64,000 nucleotides of DNA from Styela clava (lineage: Eukaryota; Chordata; Ascidiacea; Stolidobranchia; Styelidae). The notes beneath the pieces are model-generated. The model had not been told where the DNA came from. It saw nothing but the letters and a program-made list of their open reading frames with translations, and did not search any database. The DNA is taken from the NCBI RefSeq assembly GCF_964204865.1, contig NC_135257.1, positions 8,206,151-8,270,150 on the forward strand. The letters run 5' to 3'. This document shows positions 12,405 to 26,646 of the stretch, in pieces; the first letter of the stretch is position 1; each line of letters opens with the position of its first letter. The position numbers and the translations under genes are program-made.

Positions 12405-13332
12405 GAGTGACCAACCCGCGCTTGCGAGCCGTATGCGGCTCTTTTCACCTTGGTTATTTTTAAGGAAAAAATGAGTTGCAAACTACGATTCATCATGTTT
12501 CGAATAAACAGATTATGACTCATCATGCATTCTTCTTTTACTTCGAAGACATACCAACGCCCTCAGTCACTTTACCCTGCAATGGCCAATTATTACCTCA
12601 CAATCAAATAATTTGTTGTAAGACGCGTAAATTGCGATTCAACAGCTTTCGTAATCTTATCGCAAACGAAGTTCGTCGGAAAAACGCCCAGTTTACCATT
12701 TGAGCATTTGAGCAAGTAATTGAAGAGTAGATAAAACGGGTGGGCAAGGTTTGGTTGTGACAGCATCAGGCGGGTCGGATTTGTCCCGCGGGCCGTAGTT
12801 TGCCCGTGTCGGAAATAAAATGTGACAGATTATGGAAGACTCATTCTGAGACGGATTGTTTGAAATTATCTCTAGTCTCAGATGAGGCTGCAACTGACTT
12901 GAAGATGATCGATCGTTATGAGGAAGACCAACTAAAATGCGCTTTAAAGGAAGGGACCATTAATGGAAAAATATCCCAATGTCAAACGATTGTCGATGTT
13001 TGGGTCAACATACGCCTGCGAATCTGTATATTCTACCCAAAACACGTGAAATCAAAGCATCTGTTCTGACACCCATGTGAGAGAATGGCTTCGATTGACT
13101 ACAACGACATGCAAGCGAGGATTGTTCAATCCAAGGAATGCCACTAATAAGTCGCATGCATATTATAAATGGCTTGTAGATTTCTGTTATAATCATGTTG
13201 GTTAGTGACATTTACAATGGACTAGTATTCCAGCAGAGCTGATTATAGGCATATTTGATGTTCATTTGTGTTCTTGTCCATAATGTGGCTCTTCGAGGTG
13301 CACTTACGTCGAAAGGCCACGCTTGACTACTT
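12405..13332. mobile_element. possible degraded hAT-type element
   Basis: The left end CAGGAGTGACCAACC with a following GCGAGCCG...CGGCTC palindrome, and a right part with TGTGGCTCTTC and GGCCACGCTTG, resemble known hAT termini. No target-site duplication could be matched. A second terminus-like GTAGTTTGCCCG near 12795 suggests two overlapping remnants. The boundaries are guesses. Confidence 0.35.
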
Positions 13333-13905
13333 TTGGTTCATCACATATTGGTTGCCTAGCGACTTCTGACGCAAAACTAGTCTTGGAGAGGCGCCTGTTT
13401 TCAGGTATTGGAGTTAGGATAGGAATATTGTACGTTTGTGAATGTGATAAGAAAAAGTAAGAACAGTAACCGAACTAATAAAAACAATAACCTAATTAAA
13501 GTATTCTACACGCAATTTTGGTTAAGTCATAGTTTTGTGAATGGGTGAAGAAATTGAAATACCGTACTTAGACAAAAAGTTTGTTGGGTAGAATCTCATA
13601 AGTTCCACCAAGTCAATCACAGAGCTTAGCCACATTGAGTTGAGTCAATGACCTGAGCATTCCCAACATTGCGTAATAGTGATACAAAAAAGTCACAAAT
13701 TTTAATTCGGCACAGACCTTGAGAAACTTGAAAGCATTTACCAGGAAGGCGAAATATGAAATTTTGATAAATGGCCACAAGAGTAAAAAATGTTTTTCCA
13801 TACATTATGAATGTAACCAAATTCTGTTAGAGGTTTTTTGAGCTGCATTCTCACATTTGGCACTAAAATATTAATTTTTGATCACCGAAATACCTAGGTC
13901 TGTAT

Positions 13906-14039
13906 TTCGATTTTACCTATATTCCTATTCACACTTTTCCAGAAATCATGTGATTCTGAAATATAATTCCAGTTCGATTTTACCTATATTCCTATTCACA
14001 CTTTTCCAGAAATCATGTGATTCTGAAATATAATTCCAG
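13906..14039 (+). repeat. 67-bp tandem duplication upstream of the ZNF474-like gene
   Basis: Two back-to-back copies (13906-13972 and 13973-14039) that look identical. Each copy ends in ATAATTCCAG and contains CTTTTCCAG, both splice-acceptor-like, so the duplication may have doubled a 3' splice site just ahead of the coding exon, with the 5' UTR exon starting at about 14040. Confidence 0.9.
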
Positions 14040-14086
14040 ATCAGAGTCTTGGGTTGTGCGCAGATATTCCATTATAGTAAATTTGA

Positions 14087-15721
<1,635 letters not shown>

Positions 15722-15927
15722 CATTGTACTCTAAGGAGTCATCATCACTGTATAATTTGTTTTGAATTGAATTTGAACATAATTCAGGAATGAATACAAG
15801 AGGCACTGTCTAATCAGTATATATTACAACTGTAATTTTACTTTTGTGAAATTGATTATGAATATCATGACCTCTCAACATAGAACACCATAGAAACAGC
15901 TGAATTTATTAACAAGACCCACATTGA

Positions 15928-15933
15928 AATAAA
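15928..15933 (+). terminator. candidate poly(A) signal of the ZNF474-like gene
   Basis: AATAAA lies about 210 bp after the stop codon, a normal 3' UTR distance. Confidence 0.55.
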
Positions 15934-16775
15934 AATTTCATTCTCAATCTTTATGTACAATCTAGATAGTAAAGAGTTGCTTTCATTGCTAAATTGGGTT
16001 TGTTAGGATATAGTCTGGTGGTATAGTATTCTGAATATGACACCGGGATAGTCTAATATCCGAACGCTTTCATGTTCAACATCATGCTGTTGTATGGATA
16101 TATATATAATCACCATTTAAATTGCAAGATACTGCATAGGTTTGATAGCACTGTCACTATTTCTTTGTTTAAACCATTTTCATTATTACTATTAAATTCA
16201 TTTTTTATTCACAGTATCGTCTATTTTGCAGTATTGCTATCATACAAAATGAAATCAAAATCAAAACTCATGAATTTACTATTGCATTGAATTTGTGGTG
16301 ACTATGGGTTTGATATATTATCAAGCATACCTTGCATTTACTAAACGAATGGTACAAACTCAGTAAAGTTGTTCAGTTCTTAACCATTCAGTTCCTCTTT
16401 TTTATTACTTAAGTTACACATTCACTAACTATATTATCAAGCACCTTTTTCATTTTTTGAATGAATGTTATTTTATTTACTCAGTAAAACTGTTCAGTTC
16501 TCAACCAATCAATTATTTTTATGAATTAAGTTGCACATTTAGTATTCTATCAATAATATTCAATTTGCATGGCCCTGCCATAAGTATCATATTTTATTTT
16601 TATGTATAGTATATACGCACTTAGAAATATTTTTATTTGTCTATCCGCTTTTTTCCTTGTTTTTTTAAAATATCTTACACATTTTATTCATATATTTTTA
16701 TGTGCTTGCAATACATACCTTGGTACAAATTATTTCTTGTCGGTATTTTCTGTCTATCCTACATAGAGCACATGC
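15934..16775. other. intergenic DNA, nothing recognised
   Basis: AT-rich. It holds an imperfect local duplication of the motif CTCAGTAAA.TGTTCAGTTCT (around 16360 and 16480) but no gene. Confidence 0.4.
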
Positions 16776-16783
16776 AATAGAAC

Positions 16784-17282
16784 TAGGGTTACCATATTTT
16801 TGTGACTTCAAATCGGGACGCCTTGAATGACAACGACCCCATAGCTGTGATTTTATAACTCCACATTTTCCGATTTTACTACATAGGCCTACATTCCCAC
16901 ATTTAAAGCTCGGCTGTCTTTATTGACCATATTGTTATCGAAATTTCATGCGCATATTCTCTGTCCAAATATTGGGTTCAGTTCGAAAAATAGGAAGGAA
17001 TTGATGTTAACGATACTGGTACAAATAATTCGAATTTAGACTAATTAGTATTGGTTTTACATGCGATGCGTCTGTCATCAATGGGAATCAGCGGGAAACG
17101 AACGCATTCACCTTCAGTAAGTAGCCTAGGCTAGCGCTGCGCTGCACAGAAACAACAGTAACGAGAACATGTTTGTGTATTATGCTGGAAAAGCGGGACT
17201 TTTGGCTGACTTATCAGGACGGCGGGACAAAACGCTGAAAAGCGGGACTGTCCCGTCTAAAGCCGGACGTATGGTAACCCTA
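16784..17282. mobile_element. hAT-type MITE, 499 bp, perfect 12-bp TIR
   Basis: The termini TAGGGTTACCAT and ATGGTAACCCTA are perfect inverted repeats. The 8-bp direct repeat AATAGAAC flanks them at 16776-16783 and 17283-17290. Near the right end there are several GCGGGAC/GTCCCG repeats that can fold. No transposase. Confidence 0.92.
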
Positions 17283-17312
17283 AATAGAACCTACCGTCAT
17301 TTAACTAAATTA

Positions 17313-17405
17313 GTGATGACCCACGAGAGGCCGCGTTTCGCCATATTACCCCTCATCGGATCTGGATCTCCTCTCTCCGAGGTAAAAGTGATCTTATCCT
17401 TATTA
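17313..17405 (+). repeat. 3'-part fragment of the tRNA-derived SINE
   Basis: The stretch around CACGAGAGGCCGCGTTTCGCCATA resembles the tail-proximal part of the SINE at 18357-18717 (GACGAGAGGCCGTGGTTCGCC). The tRNA-like head is missing, as expected of a 5'-truncated retrocopy. Confidence 0.5.
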
Positions 17406-18356
17406 TAAAGCATTAAATCGTGTCCACAATCAAAAATAATCACAAAAAAGATGGATAGATGGCCTACGACATTTCAATATACAGCAAGACCGGTATAAAC
17501 AGACATGTTAGCACAAGCAATGAGAATATTCTCATTGGCACGAGGTATTCTGAATAGTATGCTTTTAGTTTGAACAATTGTGTTTATTGCCAATACACGA
17601 ACACATACAAGACAACATGGCGCACAGCGAGTTTTGTCTATCGCCTTTCTATTATATCTAAATATGGTAACATAAGTATAGTAAGTTTATTTCGACTTAA
17701 TGATCAGCGTAACAGACAATAATATAATTGATAAAAATATTAAAAACCGATTATGTAATCAGGGGAGCAAATAAAACCGTATACGTAAGGGTACAGAATT
17801 CGAGTCGGAAACTTTTGCCAAAAAGAAGTGATAGGTGTTCACTCACCTCAAAGAATTAAATTAATTCTCACACACAAATCCACAGAGATATAAAGTCAGA
17901 AAAATTTGAGAAACTAATACAAAGTATTGGTTAACATAACTAGTACTATGATACCTAATATCTATGATTTCGCTGCACTATTTCTCTAGCATGTAGGTCT
18001 TTTAATTTGAATCGACGTTTCCCAACCGGGGAGGAATTCCTCCACAGGGACGAATTTTGCGTTTCAGGGGACGAATTTCGCTTTGTATGTATATTTATTT
18101 GCCTCAAAAATTTAACAACTTCTGCATAATAATCAAACAGTAAAACAGAGACGGGATACATGTTCAAGACCTTACTGGCCTAAGACACAGATGTGCGACA
18201 TGCACCTCTAACAATTATAACAGCAGTTTCGGACTGCTGCGTTATAATAGGACAACTAACATAAAATAGGCTTTACAAAAAAAAAACTATAGTAAAATAC
18301 ACAAGACAAAGAGGTACGACACAACGACGATATGTAGAATAAAGTCAGATAGTTTA
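17406..18356. other. non-coding; possible hAT terminus at about 18010
   Basis: AT-rich, no gene. At about 18013-18030 the sequence GTTTCCCAACCGGGG looks like an isolated hAT terminus, but no partner end or TSD was found. Confidence 0.35.
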
Positions 18357-18717
18357 TGGCGCGGCGGTGTGGCTCAACGGGCTAAGCGTTAGGAATACGC
18401 TCGCCACCGCACCTCTAACTACTCTGCGTGGGTTCGCAGGTTCGAATCCCATGCAGGGATAGTTATGTGCGAGAGGATTGCTGGACTCCTCGCCGTCGTT
18501 GGGTGGTTCACGTAACCGCTGGTCGGTTACGGCTTCCTCCACCACCAAGTCCATGCTTCCGAAAACAAACAATACAGTAAAACTAATCCCATACCCGACT
18601 TGAAATGGTACCCGGACGAGAGGCCGTGGTTCGCCATATGGATAAGCCGTCTTATCGGCTTTCCCCCTCCCCCCGGGATAAATATGTATATCCTATCCTG
18701 TATATCCTATCCTATCC
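18357..18717 (+). mobile_element. tRNA-derived SINE
   Basis: A pol III promoter is visible: A box TGGCTCAACGG (18370-18380) and B box GGTTCGAATCCC (18439-18450), 59 bp apart as in a tRNA. After a tRNA-like head comes an unrelated body of about 240 bp, ending in a simple tail of repeated TATCC units (18685-18717). The head is not a functional tRNA because the cloverleaf arms do not close beyond the boxes. I could not match a target-site duplication. Confidence 0.82.
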
Positions 18718-21284
18718 ATGGAGATGAGTCTCACGAGACACATAAAGATTTGTTCGGGACATAAACTTGCCAGAAACCAGAGTTGAATGGGACAACGGCA
18801 CGAGAAAAAAATTGTAAAAGAGGAATGTAGAAATCCTTAGCGGGAGTGTGACTTATAAATAACACCACCTATAGACCCATAAAAGATTAAAAAGGTAGAT
18901 TAGTTTTCATGCATATTGAGAGAGGAATAAGGTGGAAACCACTGCATCAGATCATATCTCGGCCAACATTGTTGTTTCTAATTTCCTATTAAAGTTTGGT
19001 TCGGAATATTATATATTTTTAATCTGGTCTTACCTGGTTAGGAGCCTCGATGACCTTCAACGGTCTTGCATAATTGCCAACACAAAACAATGTGTAAATT
19101 GGATAGTTGCTTTATATTGTTTTTCATTGTTTGTAAAAATAAAATCTCTCTCTCTCTCCTTTAATTTGTGTAGTGTGAAACGGGCTCATGGCAAGCGATA
19201 TTTTATTAAAGTCGACTTTGGCGCAATCTAAAGCGTATATGTAACAGAGCCATAATACAAGCGAGGCAATGCTCAGACCAGAGCCTGACTCTGCTCAGAC
19301 AATGGACGCCACCTTGTGCCTATTGTTCTCGGCCATCCAACACGGCGCCTTATGAGAAGTTCGCACACAATTAATGAAACATACCTATTATTTTCACAAA
19401 TATTTAAGGTAAATAAATTATGAAGGTCGCGTTTTGAAGGAATCTTAGCCGAACATGCTGATATCATTTCATTAAATTATACATTTATAGTACATTGAAT
19501 TGTCTTTGAAGACAAGTATACCGGTTCCGAGTTGCTCCCGAAGTACGTCAGCCATTCTAATCGTCATAATTAACCATTTGACAATGGCGTTCCTTATGAC
19601 GTCATCGATAAAAAGTTGTATTTGTTCGTCGAAATTACCGGCCGACTCAACTGCGCTTCAATGGTCGTTTCTATTTCCTGGTTAACATTTTTCATTTGTC
19701 AAGCTCCATAATACCCTACTGCTCAGCTCCAAGCTGTGCTAGATTGTTGCAGAGACATGTTACAGCGTCAAATTGGGGTATCACTATAAGAACTTCGAAA
19801 AAATTACCAAAAATGGTTCTACGGAGTGTTTGTGGTCAAATTTAACGCATTAGATAATTTTTTATCCTCAATCACGTTATATTCCATAAGAATATTCCAT
19901 AATAATTTCCCATAAGACTCCATTGTTTCGCGTTTCCCTAATATGGCACAAGATGGCGTCCATGAACTTGTTTACATCAAAGTGACTATCACTTTGGTTT
20001 ACATTAGGCAAGTTGCTGAAGTTGGTTGCCGGCCGTTTTGGCGTAATCAACGAAAAACCTAATTTTGTCGCTTTTTAGTGGAAACGTTAGAGAGAGAGAG
20101 TTTATTTCATTTTGTCAAACCAAGAAAACAATTTATGCACACATAAACAAATATCAAAAAAATAGTTTTCGGTATATGACTGGGGGGCAACGATACGACA
20201 TTTGGCGGTCATCAGAGTCAGTTGCCACCCAATTATATTAAATAAGCATAAAAATAACAGGTTCGTGTCAATATATCAATGTCTCTCACGATTTATACTA
20301 TGTACAATATTTACATAAATTTACTATTTTCAATTATGGAAGCATTCTTTTAAATAATGGGATTTTGCACAAATTGAAATTATATTGCAAAATATAAAAT
20401 GATCAAAACGAAAAAAAGTGGGAAAGCTGGTCAGACAAGCTACCCCTTATTTGGGTAACTTGTTTTATTGAATGAATTTAAGTTAAACATAACAAGTGGG
20501 ATTTTGAACAAGCGAATATGGGTAGAGTTCTATTCTACACACACTAGTGCAATGTGCAGATGCATGGGTTGAGTCATCAAAACAATTAGAATTTGGTTTA
20601 AACAACAAAAAAATGCATTTCAAAAATGCAATACATTGTAAACTTTGTATAAACAAACATTCGATATTAAAATATCAAGAAAGTTGATGCAAAAACAAAA
20701 CAGTTGACTTAATGTAGGAATAAATAAGATTCAATATTTCATAACACTATGTGAAATGATTCAGAACACTTTAAAAATAAACATCAAATATTAGTGTTTG
20801 TACATAGAAATAGAACAATTCATAAATCAAGGCCATTTATCCAGATTTTTACACTAATTGGTAGTAAATGGATTAATTTATCATAGATTGGCCAGGGATC
20901 TCAATAGAAAAGTATTGAGATATCGTTGGTAGGTCAAAGGTTGATGAAAAAGAGCTAATAACTTAGTATATTAACTTCATAAGATAGAAAAATTCGGATG
21001 TCTAAAACGCTGCTCCGGATGTTGTTGATGATGCGAAGTCGACATGAGCAATGAAAGCTGAGCAGACTCTGTCGACTCCATTGAGTATTTTATCAAGATT
21101 GATTTTAATGATTTGTTATCGTGTACCGGTGGCGGTACCGGTACCCGAATTTTTAGGATGTACATAGGCTATGGATCTTTCTGATGTGATGTTCTTTATT
21201 TTTTGTTGTTGTTCTTATTTTTGATGTTGGTATTTCATATCGTTATAAAAAACTTAGCCAATTAACGACTAACATAATAACATA
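18718..21284. other. long non-coding stretch with two short (CT/AG) microsatellites
   Basis: No gene could be supported. A (TC)n run at 19145-19158 follows AATAAAA, and an (AG)n run at 20089-20100 precedes TTTATTTCATTTT, which is the same arrangement on the opposite strand. Such ...AATAAA-(TC)n tails resemble 3' ends of LINE-type retrocopies, so both may mark truncated retrotransposon tails in opposite orientation. No reverse transcriptase frame is visible. Confidence 0.4.
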
Positions 21285-21535
21285 CCCCGAAATCGAGCAG
21301 AGTCATACGGTAGTCTACTTCCTCGTTTTCTCGCCACTTTGGTCGTAACGAACCTGATATGACAGAATCGCTTTCGAGTTCGTTATCGGCGGCACTATTT
21401 CGGCTACACTTTATGACACGGTTGTGACGCTGCGGGGACGTAATTTTTGGATCAAGTAGTTAGGTGGGGGTTACTGGGACCTGGGTTAGGAATGACATAT
21501 GCAAAAATGATTACCGGTATGTTACTAGACGTATC
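21285..21535. mobile_element. long-TIR MITE, family C copy 2 (partial)
   Basis: The core and right arm match family C copies 1 and 3 (motifs GACGTAATTTTTGGAT and GGTGGGGGTTA, and AGGAATGACATATGCAAAAATG). The left arm is missing or too diverged to align. Confidence 0.6.
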
Positions 21536-21869
21536 CTGAGATAGATCCTGAGCCTGAGATGTAGATCATGTTTTTTTTTTTGTATATATACCGTATCAGC
21601 TGTACACTGGTACATGACTGAGATTATGACAAATACCAATTTTATAATGTTTGGCATTGGTTATTGATCAATTTTCAAGTACGGTATAGGTTCGGTATTC
21701 ATTTTCAAATTCGTTAGTTTTCTATACCGTTACCGGTACCAAATACGTACTTGGGCCATGTTCACAACACGTCGTAAGTACTTCTAGTTGGCGTGGCACA
21801 ACCATTTTTACATATGTTATTCCTAACACCCACCTGACTAGTCATTCGAAAATTACTACGACATCACAG

Positions 21870-23193
<1,324 letters not shown>

Positions 23194-23742
23194 ACTACTG
23201 CACTAACTAGTAACTGTCATCCAAGACATGCAGACGCTATTTTTCTCGTCAGAACGATCGCAATATGAGTGAAATTGCTGGCGTTCGTTATAGTTGGCGG
23301 TGATGCAATTTCGGGCGATTGTGGCTATACTTTGACAAGCCATTTGATGTGATTGGGAGGTCATAGTGACGTAATCATTGGATGACGGAACCAGGTTGTG
23401 GTCAGAAATAACATATGCAAATATGGTTGTGCCACGCCAAATGGAAGAACTTAGGGCGTTTAGTGAACAGGCGCCAAATTAACCTCTATCTTCAAATCTT
23501 AATTTGTTGTAACGAGTGGTGAGTCGTGAGCGCTTGAATTGAATATATTCAGATAGTTCTTCACTGCTTGAGGTCACTGGTTTGCATTGCTGCATTGGGA
23601 AATAGGCTGCCAAATGAATTTTTAGCCTTTATCAGTATATAGATCCAGACATTTCTGCATTTGCCACATTCTGACATTGTTTTATACCAGTGATTTTAAT
23701 TAGCAGTAACAGTACTGCAGTAACATCTGATAGGCTGTAAAG

Positions 23743-24113
23743 CAGGGGTCGTCAAGCTACAGCCCATTAACAAAACGGTTGTATTGACGATTATATTCTT
23801 TACGTGAGCGAATTTGTTTGAGACACTAATTATATTATAACCTGACAAGTATATAATTCCCAATCACCCGTTTATGGAGCCTATAATTGATAATAATTAG
23901 ACAAACGGCAACAGAACGTAAAAAAGTGCGAATGGTTTAATGACGCAGAAAATATTCAAATGATCAGTCTTCAAATTTAACTTAATTATGTGTGGAAAAA
24001 TGTGATTTACTGCCATTCCTTCGGTTTTTAATTTTCTAAAAATATGTGGGGCCCGTCAATGACTTGCAACCTTTAATTTTGGCCCACGAACGACAAAAGT
24101 TTGCCAACCCCTG
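23743..24113. mobile_element. hAT-type MITE, 371 bp (family F copy 1)
   Basis: The termini are CAGGGGTCGTCAAGC and TTTGCCAACCCCTG. The 8-bp TSD CTGTAAAG is at 23735-23742 and 24114-24121. It is the same family as 48700-49111 in the opposite orientation (shared ACTTTTGTCGTTCG and AAAAACCGAAGGAATGGC on the complementary strand). Confidence 0.9.
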
Positions 24114-24121
24114 CTGTAAAG

Positions 24122-24482
24122 CATGTTGATAAATGTCTATGATTCATGCATAACAGTATAATCTGCGTTTCCAATAATATAGTTTTTCCATTTGTTTTTT
24201 GATCATTTTCTTAGACAAGGCAGTAAGGTTTAATTGCTAATGAAGTGCTAATTACTATCTACAACTGTATCTAGTGTGAATGGGAAAATGAATTTTTAGT
24301 ATTTCATTACTTTGTCGTTCGAACTTAGTAAATTCTCATTAATGAAACAATGAAAGTACCGGTAGTACTTAAATAAGCAATATTACGTACATAAACATTA
24401 TTTAAAAATGTATTTCCTTCACATCATAGTTAGGTAATAGTCTAATAAATAAATAGGCCTTAGTTAACCTCAATTAATTTCA
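24122..24482. promoter_or_regulatory. upstream region of the R3HDM4-like gene
   Basis: AT-rich sequence between a MITE and the R3HDM4-like start codon. The promoter must lie here or farther upstream, but no specific element was recognised. Confidence 0.25.
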
Positions 24483-25361
24483 ATGGGAAAACTTGTTCCA
24501 GATAATGAGATTGATGGTGATAGCCATCAGTTAATTGCTGACATTTGTGAAAGCCCAGGATCTGTTAACCAAGAAAAATTGCAAAAGCGTAAAAGCCATG
24601 GAAGAAGGCCGAAAAATTTAGATCGAGTAACATTAGCTGATGTAACTGCAACCTGTACAATAACTTCACCCAATAGTAAGGCTAAAGGGAAAGGAAAACG
24701 CCGCCAAAATAGACTCGAAAATGTTAGGTATCTGTTAAGTTTATGGAATAAAGAAGATGAAGATGATGATTCTGTGATGCTTGATGAACCTATGGAAACT
24801 AGCTTCTCTAAAGTTGTAACGGATGATGAGAGCAGGAAAATTTGGAATGAATTCTCTGCACTTTCTGGAGAGGAACAAGATGAGTATCTCGCTTTTATTG
24901 GACAGAGTGAAAAACGAAGAAAGGAATGGTCCAAGATTCCGACAGATGTATTGAAGCCATCTGGAAATCCAGCCTTCAGAAATGATATTTGTGACACAAC
25001 AGTGCACTTGGAAGATTTGAATAATGATGAATCTGCAGTCGCAGATGCATGTTATAGAAGAATAGAACGTCGGTTAAGAAGCGCTCTCAATAATAAGCAC
25101 ATACCCATTGGTATGTTGGAAAAGTTGGAAACCGACCTGACCAATTTTTTCCTAAAATGGCCTTCATCAAAGTACACTTCAGTGTTGTCAAGTAGTTATG
25201 AAAGGCTATTGATGCATGCTCTCTGTCAATATCTTGGCCTGATATCACAAAGCATAACTTGTATGGATGGTCATCGATGTACTGAAGTGCAAACTAAAAC
25301 CCAATCATCATTTCATCCTCCGACAATATCTCTCTGTAAGTACATAAGTGAAAGACTGTAA
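24483..25361 (+). CDS. R3H domain-containing protein 4 homologue (R3HDM4-like)
   Basis: A 292-residue uninterrupted frame. Several segments match what I know of R3HDM4: a basic N-terminal part; LENVRYLLSL (about 80-89); an acidic linker; the block around IWNEFSALSGEEQDEYLAFIG; the block DACYRRIERRLRSALN...IP...LE; and an R3H motif R241-LLM-H245 within YERLLMHALCQYLGLIS. The C terminus ends shortly after a FHPP segment, like the vertebrate protein, so length and both ends agree. R3H domains bind single-stranded nucleic acid; the role of this family is not established. A strong donor-like GTAAGTAC sits near 25333, but the homologous C terminus reads straight through it, so it is treated as coding. 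The gene appears intronless in this region. Confidence 0.88.
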   Translation: MGKLVPDNEIDGDSHQLIADICESPGSVNQEKLQKRKSHGRRPKNLDRVTLADVTATCTITSPNSKAKGKGKRRQNRLENVRYLLSLWNKEDEDDDSVMLDEPMETSFSKVVTDDESRKIWNEFSALSGEEQDEYLAFIGQSEKRRKEWSKIPTDVLKPSGNPAFRNDICDTTVHLEDLNNDESAVADACYRRIERRLRSALNNKHIPIGMLEKLETDLTNFFLKWPSSKYTSVLSSSYERLLMHALCQYLGLISQSITCMDGHRCTEVQTKTQSSFHPPTISLCKYISERL

Positions 25362-25459
25362 TGGCATTGCAAAATATTTTATTCTTGAATATTGTATCCC
25401 AAAATATAAATTATAACCAAGTGCTTCTATCAAAATATTTTAGACATTATTATGAAAAT

Positions 25460-25465
25460 AATAAA
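25460..25465 (+). terminator. candidate poly(A) signal of the R3HDM4-like gene
   Basis: AATAAA about 100 bp after the stop codon, just before the hAT element that starts at 25619. Confidence 0.5.
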
Positions 25466-25618
25466 CAGAACTAGGAAATATATTAGATATATGGTGATTT
25501 TATGCTTGATCAGGGTGTTCTTCCTTCCTTGGCCATGTGTGATATGTGGCACAGATGGCCCTTTTGCATTGCTATCCTGCATTATTACAACTATTTTGTG
25601 GACTCCTTCCTTGTAGAG

Positions 25619-26529
25619 CAGGGGTGTGCAACCTTTTTCGCAAGTGAGCCAGATATTAATAACTGGATAAAACCGCGGGCCGCACCCTCATTTAACATAG
25701 GCTTTCTTCTGTTCAATGCAGGCTCAGAAAAGTGTCTTTTTGGTAATGATCTTGTGGCATTATTAGGGGTCCTTGCAGAAATGATGGGTTAAAACGCATA
25801 AATTTACTGTTATTTAAATTTAATGTCACACCGACTTTAAACGAATTCAGTGAGAAATTTGACGCTGGATTTTTTTCCCACTACTTTTATACAAATTTGC
25901 TTTAAGGAAAGTCCTAGCGATTTGATATCCATTTATCAAGTCTTCGTCTTTCAGGCGGTTTTATGAACGCCATTCTAGAAAAAAATATGTTGATCCGAAA
26001 AGTGCAATATTTAAAGCCATGACTTGTTCTAAATGTGGAAAGTTATCTCGGTTGAAATGTTTTAAGTAAAAATCTTCAGTAGTCATTTACAAATAATTTG
26101 CTGTCAAATCTTATTCTAGATTAGGTTTAGACAAAATCAACTGATAAGCTGGAACCAAAACTCGTTTAGATTTTGTATGTATTGTTATTAATTTTTTTTA
26201 AACTGTTTCCAATTTTTTAATCTTCAATTGTGCGCTCTTACTGATTCATCAGCGTCTACTCCACACTTTTCTCAAATTGCTCTGCTGCTTAGCAAGTGAC
26301 AGCTTTGTGGATCGCGTTGTTCGCTTTGCTGTTAGGACATTGTATTGTCATAGGCATAGATAATAAATTAAACTCGGATATAAGCTTTGCAACGCAAAGG
26401 GAACTATATTAAACTAAATTAAAAACTCGTTTCGCTGGCTGCACATTATTCAAAATTGGTGGGCCGCGGGCCCAACACTTTTTCCTTGCGGGCGCATTTA
26501 GCCCGCGGGTCGCACTTTGCACACCCCTG
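25619..26529. mobile_element. non-autonomous hAT-type element, 911 bp
   Basis: The termini are CAGGGGTGTGCAACC and TTGCACACCCCTG. The 8-bp TSD TTGTAGAG is at 25611-25618 and 26530-26537. Sub-terminal GGGCCGCG/CGCGGGC repeats are typical of the group. The 96-residue frame at 25502-25792 straddles the junction and is not a gene. Confidence 0.92.
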
Positions 26530-26646
26530 TTGTAGAGCTGAGATCTTGCCAACATTTTGATGTTTCAAAAAGAACTTAATGTTTGTTTTGCACCCGTGGA
26601 TATATTCACCTACGACATTGGCATCAGCTGATGCGTACGTTTAAAC

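Noticed and set aside
18354-18572. 72-residue frame on the - strand and a possible tRNA gene
   Set aside because: The A and B boxes are present but the rest does not fold into a tRNA and continues into a SINE body; the - frame is its antisense.
25333-25340. Strong splice-donor-like GTAAGTAC in the R3HDM4-like gene
   Set aside because: Reading through gives a C terminus that matches the family to its last residues, so an intron here is unlikely.
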